From Moorella sp. UBA4076 (GTDB taxonomy: Bacteria > Bacillota > DSM-521 > Neomoorellales > Neomoorellaceae), in the NCBI GenBank assembly GCA_002383405.1, contig DFYS01000087.1, positions 1-6,636 on the forward strand: a stretch of DNA of 6,636 nucleotides, given 5' to 3'. Positions 1 to 5,332 of the stretch are shown here, piece by piece. Position numbers and translations under genes: made by a program. Below the pieces are notes generated by a model. The model searched no databases, was not told the DNA's origin, and saw only the letters and a program-made list of their open reading frames with translations. Each line of letters begins with the position of its first letter. Position 1 is the first letter of the stretch.

Positions 1-317
1 AGCATGAGCCAGGTTTTCAGCTGTTGCCTGCCAGGGAGGTCCGTTCTGGCTACCAGCCAGGCCAAAAAGGCGCCGGCTGCCGTCGCCAGCATCGTGACTG
101 CCAGGCCGACACTCAAGGTGCGGCCCAGGGCTATATAGTTGGCAGGCTGGATAGCAATTTGACGGTAGTTTTCCAGGGAAAAGTGCCCTGCGTAAAGAAA
201 GCTTTCCCCCAACAGGCGCAATAGAGGATAACCTACCACCAGGAATAGCAGGATGATGGTGGACAGGTGCACCAGCACCTGTCCTTCAACCAGCTTCGGC
301 AACCGCCAGGTTCTCAT
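1..317 (-). CDS. ABC importer permease, N-terminal part (runs off left edge)
   Basis: Inner-membrane subunit of an ABC importer; only the first 105 codons are inside the window. The ATG at 315-317 is preceded, 7 bases upstream, by AAGG (325-328), and the upstream binding-protein gene stops 11 bases before it, so the start is well supported. Visible are a short basic N-terminus (MRTWRLPK), a hydrophobic segment at about residues 14-36, a periplasm-side stretch with FSLENYRQI, and a second membrane segment at about 68-90 followed by ARTDLPGR. That last motif recurs in the first module of fused Fe(III)/phosphonate/spermidine-type permeases (FbpB, PotB, PhnU-like). The EAA loop that would contact the ATPase lies beyond the edge. 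It belongs with the truncated binding-protein gene at 329-638 as a second importer, distinct from the intact one at 2500-6423. Substrate unknown. With its upstream partner destroyed, it may no longer be transcribed from its native promoter. Confidence 0.85.
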   Translation of the reverse strand, partial: MRTWRLPKLVEGQVLVHLSTIILLFLVVGYPLLRLLGESFLYAGHFSLENYRQIAIQPANYIALGRTLSVGLAVTMLATAAGAFLAWLVARTDLPGRQQLKTWLM

Positions 318-328
318 TACTTAACCTT

Positions 329-638
329 CTAACTGGTAAATATTCTAGTGAATTGCTCTACCAGTTCCGCTTTATTCTTCTTAATAAACGACGGGTCAAC
401 CGGCAGGGGTTTCAATTCTTGCAGGGCCGGGACACCAGCAGGGGGCCGGACATCGGTGCGTGCCGGCACTACGTTCTGGCTGCCGGCCATAAACTCCTGA
501 CAATCCCTGGAGAGAACATAATCCAGGAAAAGCTCGCCGCCGTGAGGGTTGGGTGAGTCCTTTAAAAGGGCTACCGGGCTGGCTACCATAACCAGGCCTT
601 CTTTTGGTACTACATAGTCAATGGGTGAACCCTTGTCA
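329..638 (-). pseudogene. 3' fragment of an ABC importer substrate-binding protein gene, truncated by an IS element
   Basis: The reading frame is open from the edge of the insertion element at 638/639 down to a TAG at 329-331, giving about 102 residues of the C-terminal lobe. It begins DKGSPIDYVVPKEG, continues through MVASPVALLKDSPNP and LFLDYVLS, and ends FTRIFTS. The pattern of a [P]-x-x-[YV]-x-x-PKEG strand, then ALLKDSPNP-HGG and a helix with FLDYVLSRDCQEFM, is typical of the second domain of AfuA/FbpA/PhnS-like binding proteins. It resembles, but is clearly not a copy of, the C-terminus of the intact binding protein at 5329-6423. The signal peptide and the first two thirds are missing. 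An ATG at 587-589 could start an 86-residue product, but this would lack a signal sequence and half the ligand cleft, so it is treated as a remnant. The permease start follows 11 bases downstream, showing the original gene order. Confidence 0.85.
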
Positions 639-655
639 CAGGGTCACGTCAAAGT
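639..655 (+). repeat. Left terminal inverted repeat of the ISAs1-type element
   Basis: CAGGGTCACGTCAAAGT. It matches the reverse complement of 1339-1355 at 16 of 17 positions (T versus A at position 6). The left end cuts the binding-protein reading frame. Confidence 0.85.
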
Positions 656-694
656 CAGATTTGATCAAGAGATAGCAGGCAATCAAAAATAACA

Positions 695-724
695 CTGACT
701 TTTTCTTTTATGGGCTGTTAAAAT
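695..724 (+). promoter_or_regulatory. Possible transposase promoter
   Basis: CTGACT (695-700) and TAAAAT (719-724), separated by 18 bases, form a reasonable sigma-A type promoter about 40 bases upstream of the transposase start. Assigned by eye from hexamer similarity only. Confidence 0.3.
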
Positions 725-742
725 GTATGAGTAAAACATTTT
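720..742. repeat. Short inverted repeat overlapping the transposase promoter
   Basis: AAAATGT (720-726) and ACATTTT (736-742) form a perfect 7-base inverted repeat with a 9-base loop. It overlaps the proposed -10 box and start site, so it could be an operator or a hairpin that limits translation of the transposase. It is AT-rich, so chance is also possible. Confidence 0.3.
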
Positions 743-764
743 CCGGTCCACAAAGGAGCTTGAT

Positions 765-1165
765 ATGCCAGCGCACCCCGAACTGCAAACTTTAACTGTA
801 CGCCCCATAAAGCCGCATGAAGAGGCGCGATGGAACCACCTTATGGCAAGGCATTATTATTTAGGCTTTCGCCAATTATGTAGATGGCAAAACGCTACGG
901 GGTGCACGCGGACCCGACGGTAAGAAGCTCCATCTATTAGCGGCACTGTTACACAAAGATTGAAAACCGTCTTCATTGGGTACGTGACATGACCTTTAAC
1001 GAAGACCGCTCCCAGGTGCGCTCTAAAGAAGGCCCGCGGGTGATGGCAACTTTACGGAACCTGGTGATAAGCCTATTGCACCTACAAGATATTGGCAATA
1101 TTGCTCAAGCGCTACGTGCCTGTAGTCGTAAACCGGAACGCGCGCTGGGCTATATCGGATTGTAA
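765..1165 (+). pseudogene. ISAs1-type transposase with DruA/DUF4338-like N-terminus, three out-of-frame fragments
   Basis: Piece 1 (765-about 880) starts at ATG 765 with an excellent AAGGAG at 753-758. It encodes MPAHPELQTLTVRPI and EEARWNHLMARHYYLGF, which matches the start of DruA-like (DUF4338) domains known as N-terminal parts of some ISAs1 transposases. Piece 2 (880-960, next frame) reads VDGKTLRGARGPDGKKLHLL then AALLHKD, the region around the first catalytic Asp of the ISAs1 DDE fold. Piece 3 (959-1165, third frame) reads IENRLHWVRDMTFNEDR then a long C-terminal tail ending ALGYIGL before TAA; this is the conserved C-terminal block containing the catalytic Glu. Two internal deletions joined these pieces, removing most of the DruA-like domain, the transposase N-terminus and the middle of the catalytic core. 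As read, translation from 765 stops after 52 codons at 921-923. No activity is expected. The family assignment is from motif recognition. Confidence 0.8.
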
Positions 1166-1201
1166 TAGGCCTTCCTCTACCTTAGTTCAGTTACGAAAAA
1201 T

Positions 1202-1220
1202 CGCGGTTAAACTAACCGTG
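1202..1220. repeat. Hairpin just after the transposase remnant
   Basis: CGGTTA (1204-1209) and TAACCG (1213-1218) pair around a 3-base loop, extendable by a G-T and a C-G pair to 8 pairs. It sits 37 bases after the transposase stop, where a terminator would be expected, but no T-run follows directly, so it is recorded only as a structured repeat. Confidence 0.35.
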
Positions 1221-1338
1221 TATTTAGGTATGCCTATTTAGGGCTATTTATGCTTTTTTAATTTCCTCCTTCCAGTTTTCTGCCTGTTTAAGGTGGTAAA
1301 TGTCTACCTAGCTACCCCTAGCTTGATTTTTCATATTT

Positions 1339-1355
1339 ACTTTGACGTGTCCCTG
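1339..1355 (-). repeat. Right terminal inverted repeat of the ISAs1-type element
   Basis: Read on the minus strand it is CAGGGACACGTCAAAGT, the partner of 639-655. Similarity continues inward with several mismatches (both ends carry ATCAAG about 25-33 bases in). It lies about 43 bases upstream of the -10 box proposed for the fic gene. Confidence 0.85.
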
Positions 1356-1394
1356 AAGCCCCGTCCCAATTTGCATGCTGCAGTGCCACAACTG

Positions 1395-1403
1395 TGATAT
1401 AAT
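1395..1403 (+). promoter_or_regulatory. Likely fic promoter, extended -10
   Basis: TGATATAAT carries a perfect TATAAT (1398-1403) with the TG of an extended -10 one base upstream. There is no good -35 at 17 bases; TTGCAT at 1371-1376 is 21 bases away, too far. An extended -10 can work without it. Transcription would begin near 1410, giving a short leader that contains the fic ribosome binding site. Confidence 0.5.
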
Positions 1404-1422
1404 TAAAATCGATAATGCGAAA

Positions 1423-1428
1423 AAGGAG
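1423..1428 (+). promoter_or_regulatory. Ribosome binding site that marks the original fic start
   Basis: AAGGAG lies 8 bases before TTG at 1437-1439, which is in frame with the Fic coding region. This fixes the ancestral start, even though the third codon is now a stop. Confidence 0.65.
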
Positions 1429-1436
1429 AAATACAC

Positions 1437-1613
1437 TTGGAATAATATAGCCGGGTTGTTGCTCTGTGGCAGTCGTATCAAATCAAGTCCACCGCCGATC
1501 TCGATAAATACCTTGACAGCTTCCGCGTCCTGTTTGCGTTCCATTCCGGGAAGATAGAAAATGAGGAAATTACCTACCCCGATACGAGGGAAATCTTTAC
1601 CAACGGCAGGGTT
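1437..1613 (+). other. Original N-terminal coding part of fic, interrupted by a stop at codon 3
   Basis: The frame runs TTG (1437), GAA, TAA (1443-1445), then stays open for 56 codons into the Fic gene: YSRVVALWQSYQIKSTADLD, then KYLDSFRVLFAFHSGKIENE, then EITYPDTREIF. This is clearly coding and matches the usual N-terminus of this Fic subgroup. SGKIEN (1545-1562; residues 37-42 counted from TTG) fits the (S/T)xxxE(G/N) inhibitory motif, whose Glu blocks ATP binding in class II Fic proteins. One base change, for example A, C or G to T at 1443, would explain the stop. No ATG, GTG or TTG occurs in frame between 1446 and 1614, so this segment is translated only by readthrough or from a rare start codon. 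A sequencing error is the simple alternative. Confidence 0.7.
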
Positions 1614-2234
1614 GTGGGTTATACCGGGAATCCCCGCGCCCTGTTTGAGCAGCATAATCAAAAGCTGTGCTATGAGTTTTTAAAAGCAAAAATCGTGCAA
1701 AAGGAGCCGCTCAGCATAGAGCTGGTCAAGGAAATCCACCGGGTTCTCACCGGCGGGACATACGACGAGCGCAGGTATATTGAAAATGAGGAGCGGCCGG
1801 GGGAGTTTAAAAAACACGATTATGTGACCGGCGTCCATGAGATCGGCTCCGCTGCGCAGGATGTAGTAAACGACCTGACGGAACTGATTGCCGAAGTAAA
1901 TGCCTATCAGGGCCGGGATGTTTTAAAAGCCGCCACCTACCTTCACGCCCGGTTTGAGTATATCCATCCCTTCGCCGACGGTAACGGCCGGGTCGGCAGG
2001 ACGCTTATGAACTACTATCTCATGACACACGATCACCCGCCCCTCATCGTTTATGACGAGGATAAGCGGGTGTACTACGAGTGCCTGCAAAAGTATGACG
2101 CAGCCGAGGAATTAGATCCCCTGTATGAGTTTCTCAAGTACGAAACCGAAAAAACATGGCAAAAGGCACTGACTCTTGCCGGCGGCGTGAAGTTGGAACG
2201 TAAGGGCTTGCCAGACTTTACTCGGAGCGTGTAG
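1614..2234 (+). CDS. Fic family protein (putative AMP transferase), start uncertain
   Basis: Fic-domain enzymes transfer AMP, or another nucleotide-derived group, to hydroxyl side chains of target proteins. The present ORF of 206 residues starts at GTG 1614; the ancestral gene from TTG 1437 would give 265. The active-site signature HPFADGNGRVGR is complete at residues 118-129: catalytic H118, Mg-binding D122, phosphate-binding N124 and R126, and R129. The upstream RPGEFKKHDYVTG (61-73) is the target-docking flap. No partner antitoxin gene is adjacent. Autoinhibition would come from the SxxxEN motif just upstream, which the GTG start leaves out. The ribosome binding site for GTG 1614 is poor (GGCAGGG directly before it). 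Either the gene is dead through the stop at 1443-1445, or a shortened, uninhibited protein is made. The gene has its own promoter and terminator and runs opposite to both transporter loci. Family identity is near certain; being functional is not. The cellular target is unknown. Confidence 0.85.
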   Translation: MGYTGNPRALFEQHNQKLCYEFLKAKIVQKEPLSIELVKEIHRVLTGGTYDERRYIENEERPGEFKKHDYVTGVHEIGSAAQDVVNDLTELIAEVNAYQGRDVLKAATYLHARFEYIHPFADGNGRVGRTLMNYYLMTHDHPPLIVYDEDKRVYYECLQKYDAAEELDPLYEFLKYETEKTWQKALTLAGGVKLERKGLPDFTRSV

Positions 2235-2256
2235 CCGATAGAATTGTATGGAAGCG

Positions 2257-2288
2257 AAAGTCATCTCGAAAGGGAAGGCTTTTTGTTT
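2257..2288 (+). terminator. Intrinsic terminator of fic
   Basis: An 11-position stem (2257-2267 with 2272-2282) pairs at 10 positions, including two G-T pairs, and has one A-A mismatch. It is closed by a GAAA tetraloop (2268-2271) and followed by TTTTTGTTT. It begins 22 bases after the fic stop. Confidence 0.65.
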
Positions 2289-2368
2289 GGGCGCTCTTTA
2301 TTCTTTTAAGTGAGTGAGATGGCGGGGGAAGGAAGTATCAAAGGCAGATCCAGAAACCACCCCGCAAC

Positions 2369-2388
2369 CAGTCCGGGCGCATGGACTG
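2369..2388. repeat. Inverted repeat in the fic-to-permease gap
   Basis: CAGTCC (2369-2374) and GGACTG (2383-2388) are perfect inverted copies with an 8-base loop. It could act as a weak RNA hairpin after the minus-strand operon, but no T-run follows on either strand. Confidence 0.3.
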
Positions 2389-2402
2389 TCCCCAGCGGGC
2401 CA

Positions 2403-2449
2403 AAGACTGGCCACCTGCATAAGGGCGAGGTCGACGCCGCTGTAGCTGT
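2403..2449 (-). pseudogene. Short relic of an ABC permease gene
   Basis: This stretch matches 3667-3707, inside the intact permease gene, in the same orientation with only a few substitutions, plus 6 extra bases here (around 2428-2433). Read on the minus strand it encodes SYSGVDLALMQVASLWP, against SYGGVALVQVASLFP in the intact protein (about residues 165-179). The frame carries on without recognisable permease sequence on either side. It is a leftover of a related or duplicated permease gene, not a working gene. The rest of the 265-base gap holds the fic terminator, a hairpin and nothing else I can identify. Confidence 0.55.
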
Positions 2450-2499
2450 GGAATGGAATGTCCGGAGTTTAACCGAACACCAATAACCGACGCACTGGG

Positions 2500-4197
2500 T
2501 CAGCGCTGCTTGGCGCTATAGATAAGGTATGGTACGGCTGTGGCAATAAAGAGCAAGGTACCGTAAGCCGCCGCAAGGAAATTGCGCCCGCTGTCCAGTT
2601 CGTGATAGAGCGAGATAGAAACAGGAACAAAGTGGGGTGGAGAAAGGAGCAGGGTGAGTGAGATATCGTGGGTTACCGAGAAGTAAATGAAGAGGGCGGC
2701 GGAGGCCAGGGCCGGCAGGAGGACAGGGGCGAGGACGTGGCGCCAGGTGAAGATGGGGCGGCCTCCCAAAGCGGCCGAAGCCTCTTCGAGGGTACCGGGA
2801 ATCTGTTCCAAGGCGGCGCGCACCGCTACAAGAGCGTAGGGGGTACGGGTGAGAACATAAGAAAGGATGAGGAGGAAAGCTGAAGGGTGCAGCGCCAGCG
2901 GTGGGGCGTTGTAGGCGGCGATGAGGCCGATGCCGAGGGCGATTCCCGGAAGGACGAGGGGGAAACTCAGCCCGAACTCCAAGAGGGTATTACCGCGACC
3001 TGGGAGGCGTTTGAAAAAGTGAGCAGCCAGGGTGCCGAGAAGGAGCGAACAGCCTATGGTTAAGACGGCGGCTACCGCCGTGACGAGGAGCGGACCCGGC
3101 GCGGCTACAGTGACGCGTAGCAGGTTGGCAGTGGTGAGAGCGTCCGGAAAGGGGCGGGCGCCCCAACTGGCCGCCAACGCCAGAAGGAACATGCTGGCGA
3201 TGAGCAGGAGGGGCAGGGCGAAGACGACAGCGGCGGTAAAACCAAGTCCCCGCCGGAACCAACTGATCTCCGACGGCAGCACGGTAGCGCGGCGGACGCT
3301 GAGGCTGTAATACTCCCGCCCCGCCAGGAGACGGCGCTCCAAGAGCAAGACCGCGCCCACGAAAAAGATGATGATGAGGCTCTGGATGGCGGCTTCGGCC
3401 CAGAAGAGCCCGCCGGTCAGGTCCTTGTAAGCCTCAAGAATGAGCAGCTTTTGGGACGGCGGTAGCAGGATGAGCGGTGTGCCGAAGTCGCCGAAGGCCA
3501 GCATGAAGGTAAGGAGGAACCCGGCACCCAGGGCGGGGGCCAATAGTGGCAGGGTGATGGTGGCAAAGGTCCAGGCCGGCGCTCCCCCCAGGGTGCGCCC
3601 GGCCTCCTCCAGGGAAGGGTCCAGCTCGCTCAAAGCGGCGCGCACGTTGAGGGCGACAAAAGGGAAAAGGCTGGCCACCTGCACCAGGGCGACGCCGCCG
3701 TAGCTGTAGATCAGTTCGCTGGGCCAGGGGAGGCCCAGGGGCGACAGCAGGTGGTTCAGCATCCCGCTACGTCCCGCCAGAAGCTTCAGCCCGATGGCGC
3801 CGAGAAAGGGCGGAATGGCCAAAGGGATGGGCAGGAGGGAGGCAAAAAGGTGGCGCCCCGGTACCCCGGACAGGCTGGCGGCGAAGGCCACCAGGGTACC
3901 GACTAGAGTGGCGCCGGCGGCCACCGCAGCGGAAAGAATCAGGCTGGCGGTCAGGGCCTGCTGATAGCGGGTGGTGGCGAATACCTCCCGCACCGGTTCC
4001 CAGGAAAAACGCTGCAGCAGGGAGCAGAACTCCCCGGCGCGCCCCTGCAGTAAAAGGTTTACAGGGTTGGCTGGCTCATCGGTAAAGGCCACGACGACCA
4101 GGGTGAGCAGGGGAAGGAGCAGGGTCAAAAAGAGGTAGAGTGCGAAAACAGTTCGGAGGCCCGTGCCCCGCTGTAGACTCTTAGGTATGATTGCCAC
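2500..4197 (-). CDS. ABC importer permease, fused two-module type (FbpB/PhnU-like)
   Basis: This 565-residue membrane protein has two homologous permease halves on one chain, so a single copy could form the whole translocation channel. About 12 hydrophobic segments are visible, starting near residues 17-38, with the second half starting near 318. Each half carries the cytoplasmic EAA loop that docks on the ATPase: EEAGRTLGG ending in ITLP (197-217) and EEASAALGG ending in APVLLP (471-495). Length and layout match the fused permeases of Fe(III) and 2-aminoethylphosphonate importers. The start is GTG at 4195-4197, inside the end of the ATPase gene (17-base overlap), preceded by a purine-rich GGGGAAGAAG but no clean ribosome binding site, so translation is probably coupled. 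It is the last gene of the operon; TGA lies at 2500-2502 and no clear terminator follows. The substrate cannot be told from the permease. Confidence 0.9.
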   Translation of the reverse strand: MAIIPKSLQRGTGLRTVFALYLFLTLLLPLLTLVVVAFTDEPANPVNLLLQGRAGEFCSLLQRFSWEPVREVFATTRYQQALTASLILSAAVAAGATLVGTLVAFAASLSGVPGRHLFASLLPIPLAIPPFLGAIGLKLLAGRSGMLNHLLSPLGLPWPSELIYSYGGVALVQVASLFPFVALNVRAALSELDPSLEEAGRTLGGAPAWTFATITLPLLAPALGAGFLLTFMLAFGDFGTPLILLPPSQKLLILEAYKDLTGGLFWAEAAIQSLIIIFFVGAVLLLERRLLAGREYYSLSVRRATVLPSEISWFRRGLGFTAAVVFALPLLLIASMFLLALAASWGARPFPDALTTANLLRVTVAAPGPLLVTAVAAVLTIGCSLLLGTLAAHFFKRLPGRGNTLLEFGLSFPLVLPGIALGIGLIAAYNAPPLALHPSAFLLILSYVLTRTPYALVAVRAALEQIPGTLEEASAALGGRPIFTWRHVLAPVLLPALASAALFIYFSVTHDISLTLLLSPPHFVPVSISLYHELDSGRNFLAAAYGTLLFIATAVPYLIYSAKQR

Positions 4198-5332
4198 CTT
4201 CTTCCCCGGGGTAAAGGATAAAGCGGCCTGGGTCCAATCCCAAGGTTACCTCGTGGCCGACAGGCAATTCCTGGCTGGGCAGCAGCGCATAACAAAGGCC
4301 GCAAGGTAGGGCCAGCGTCAACAGGGTAAGCGGCCCCCGAAATTCCTGAGTCACCACCTGGGCAGGGCAATACGTTTCCCCAGGCTTAGAGCCGGCTGCC
4401 GTCGGGGCATAGACGGCGATATCCTCCGGGTGGATCACGGCCAGGACGCGTCCCGGGGCCACTCCGGCCGGTTGTCCACGCCAAAGTAAAGTCACCCCGG
4501 CATCCATTGTCAGCTGCCAGTGCCCGTCGGCGGCGGCCAAAATGCCTGGAAAGCGGTTAGGCAGGCGCAAGAAAGCGCTCACGGCGGCTGTGGCCGGTCT
4601 ACGATAGAGCTTCTGGGGCGGGGCGACCTGCTCGAGGCGGCCATTCAGCATCACCCCTACCCGGTCGGCCAGGGCAAAGGCCTCTTCCTGATCATGGGTG
4701 ACATAAATGACGGTGAGTTTGAGCCGCCGCTGCAGTACCTTTAGCTCCGAGCGCAGCCGCTCGCGTAGACCGGCATCCAGGGCGCTCAGTGGTTCATCTA
4801 AGAGCAGCACCTTGGGACCGGTGATGAGGGCGCGGGCCAGCGCTACGCGTTGCTGCTGGCCACCGGAAAGCTGGGCGGGGCGCCGACTGGCTAAAGGCGC
4901 GATCTCGGTGAGCTCCAGGGCCCGGCGCACGGCCTGGCTGACTTCCGGATCGTGCCAAGCCCTGCGCCGCAGCCCCCCAAGAAGCGCCAGACGCTGGACG
5001 GGACTGCCGACCTGAAAGCGCTGAGCGAGGAGCCCATAAGCAACGTTGGTCTGGACATCCAGGTGTGGAAAAAGGGCATACTGCTGGAACATCAGCCCTA
5101 CAGGCCGCTGCCAGGGCGGGTTGCGGCTGATGTCTTCCCCATCCAAGACGATTTCTCCGCTGTCCGGGGTTTCGAAACCGGTGGCCAAGCGGAGCAAGGT
5201 GGTTTTACCGCTGCCAGACGGACCGAGGAGAGCGAATAATTCGCCCTCCTCGATGGTCAGCGTCACGTCGTCCACGGCCCGGTGGGTGCCGAAGCTCTTG
5301 GTCACCGACCTAAACTCCAGCTTACCCCTCAC
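4181..5332 (-). CDS. ABC importer ATPase (FbpC/PotA/PhnT-like)
   Basis: A 383-residue cytoplasmic ATPase that powers the importer. All motifs are intact: Walker A GPSGSGKT (37-44), Q-loop Q83 in MFQQYALFPH, signature LSGGQQQR (155-162), Walker B VLLLDE with catalytic E180, D-loop SALD (183-186) and H-loop H213 in VTHDQEEA. Residues from about 245 to the end form the C-terminal TOBE-like regulatory domain of the iron/spermidine/sugar importer class (HPEDI at 301-305). The spacing from FPH (88-90) to LSGGQ is about 20 residues longer than in MalK or FbpC, with an insertion at roughly 104-130 (RFQVGSPVQRLALLGGLRRR and following) in the helical subdomain. The start is GTG at 5330-5332, overlapping the TGA of the binding-protein gene as GTGA; GAGGTGG lies about 10 bases upstream. 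The TAA at 4181-4183 lies inside the permease gene. The sequence does not separate iron from phosphonate or polyamine transport. Confidence 0.93.
   Translation of the reverse strand: MRGKLEFRSVTKSFGTHRAVDDVTLTIEEGELFALLGPSGSGKTTLLRLATGFETPDSGEIVLDGEDISRNPPWQRPVGLMFQQYALFPHLDVQTNVAYGLLAQRFQVGSPVQRLALLGGLRRRAWHDPEVSQAVRRALELTEIAPLASRRPAQLSGGQQQRVALARALITGPKVLLLDEPLSALDAGLRERLRSELKVLQRRLKLTVIYVTHDQEEAFALADRVGVMLNGRLEQVAPPQKLYRRPATAAVSAFLRLPNRFPGILAAADGHWQLTMDAGVTLLWRGQPAGVAPGRVLAVIHPEDIAVYAPTAAGSKPGETYCPAQVVTQEFRGPLTLLTLALPCGLCYALLPSQELPVGHEVTLGLDPGRFILYPGEEGGNHT

Larger units (their letters stand above)
639..1355 (+). mobile_element. Decayed ISAs1-type insertion element, 717 bp, internally deleted
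   Basis: Bounded by terminal inverted repeats that both begin CAGGG and match at 16 of the first 17 positions (639-655 and 1339-1355), with weaker similarity continuing inward. Inside are three fragments of a transposase in three different frames. A CAGGG-type end together with the transposase motifs VDGKTLRGA and IENRLHWV places it in the ISAs1 group. An intact relative with a DruA-like N-terminal domain would be far longer, so several hundred codons are missing. It cannot make its own transposase, but the preserved ends could still be moved in trans, like a MITE. The flanking bases (631-638 and 1356-1363) do not form the 8-10 base direct repeat expected from simple insertion. Confidence 0.85.

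Noticed and set aside
24..556. Plus-strand open frames at 24-224 and 353-556
   Set aside because: Antisense to the left permease and the binding-protein remnant, both of which have recognisable protein motifs.
765..880. DruA-like sequence as evidence of a Druantia defence locus
   Set aside because: Only about 38 residues of the domain are present, joined to transposase pieces inside inverted repeats, and no other Druantia gene is nearby; it is part of the insertion element.
1219..1255. Repeated CTATTTA-like words near the right end of the insertion element, checked as a possible CRISPR or tandem array
   Set aside because: Only two or three short AT-rich near-copies with irregular spacing; no repeat-spacer structure.
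1308..1661. Minus-strand 117-residue open frame across the element end and the fic start
   Set aside because: It is antisense to the fic N-terminal coding region and spans the inverted repeat; no family features and no convincing ribosome binding site.
2990..3310. Overlapping open frames on both strands inside the permease gene
   Set aside because: Composition-driven shadows rich in Arg, Pro and Ala; the permease frame itself has clear membrane segments and both EAA motifs.
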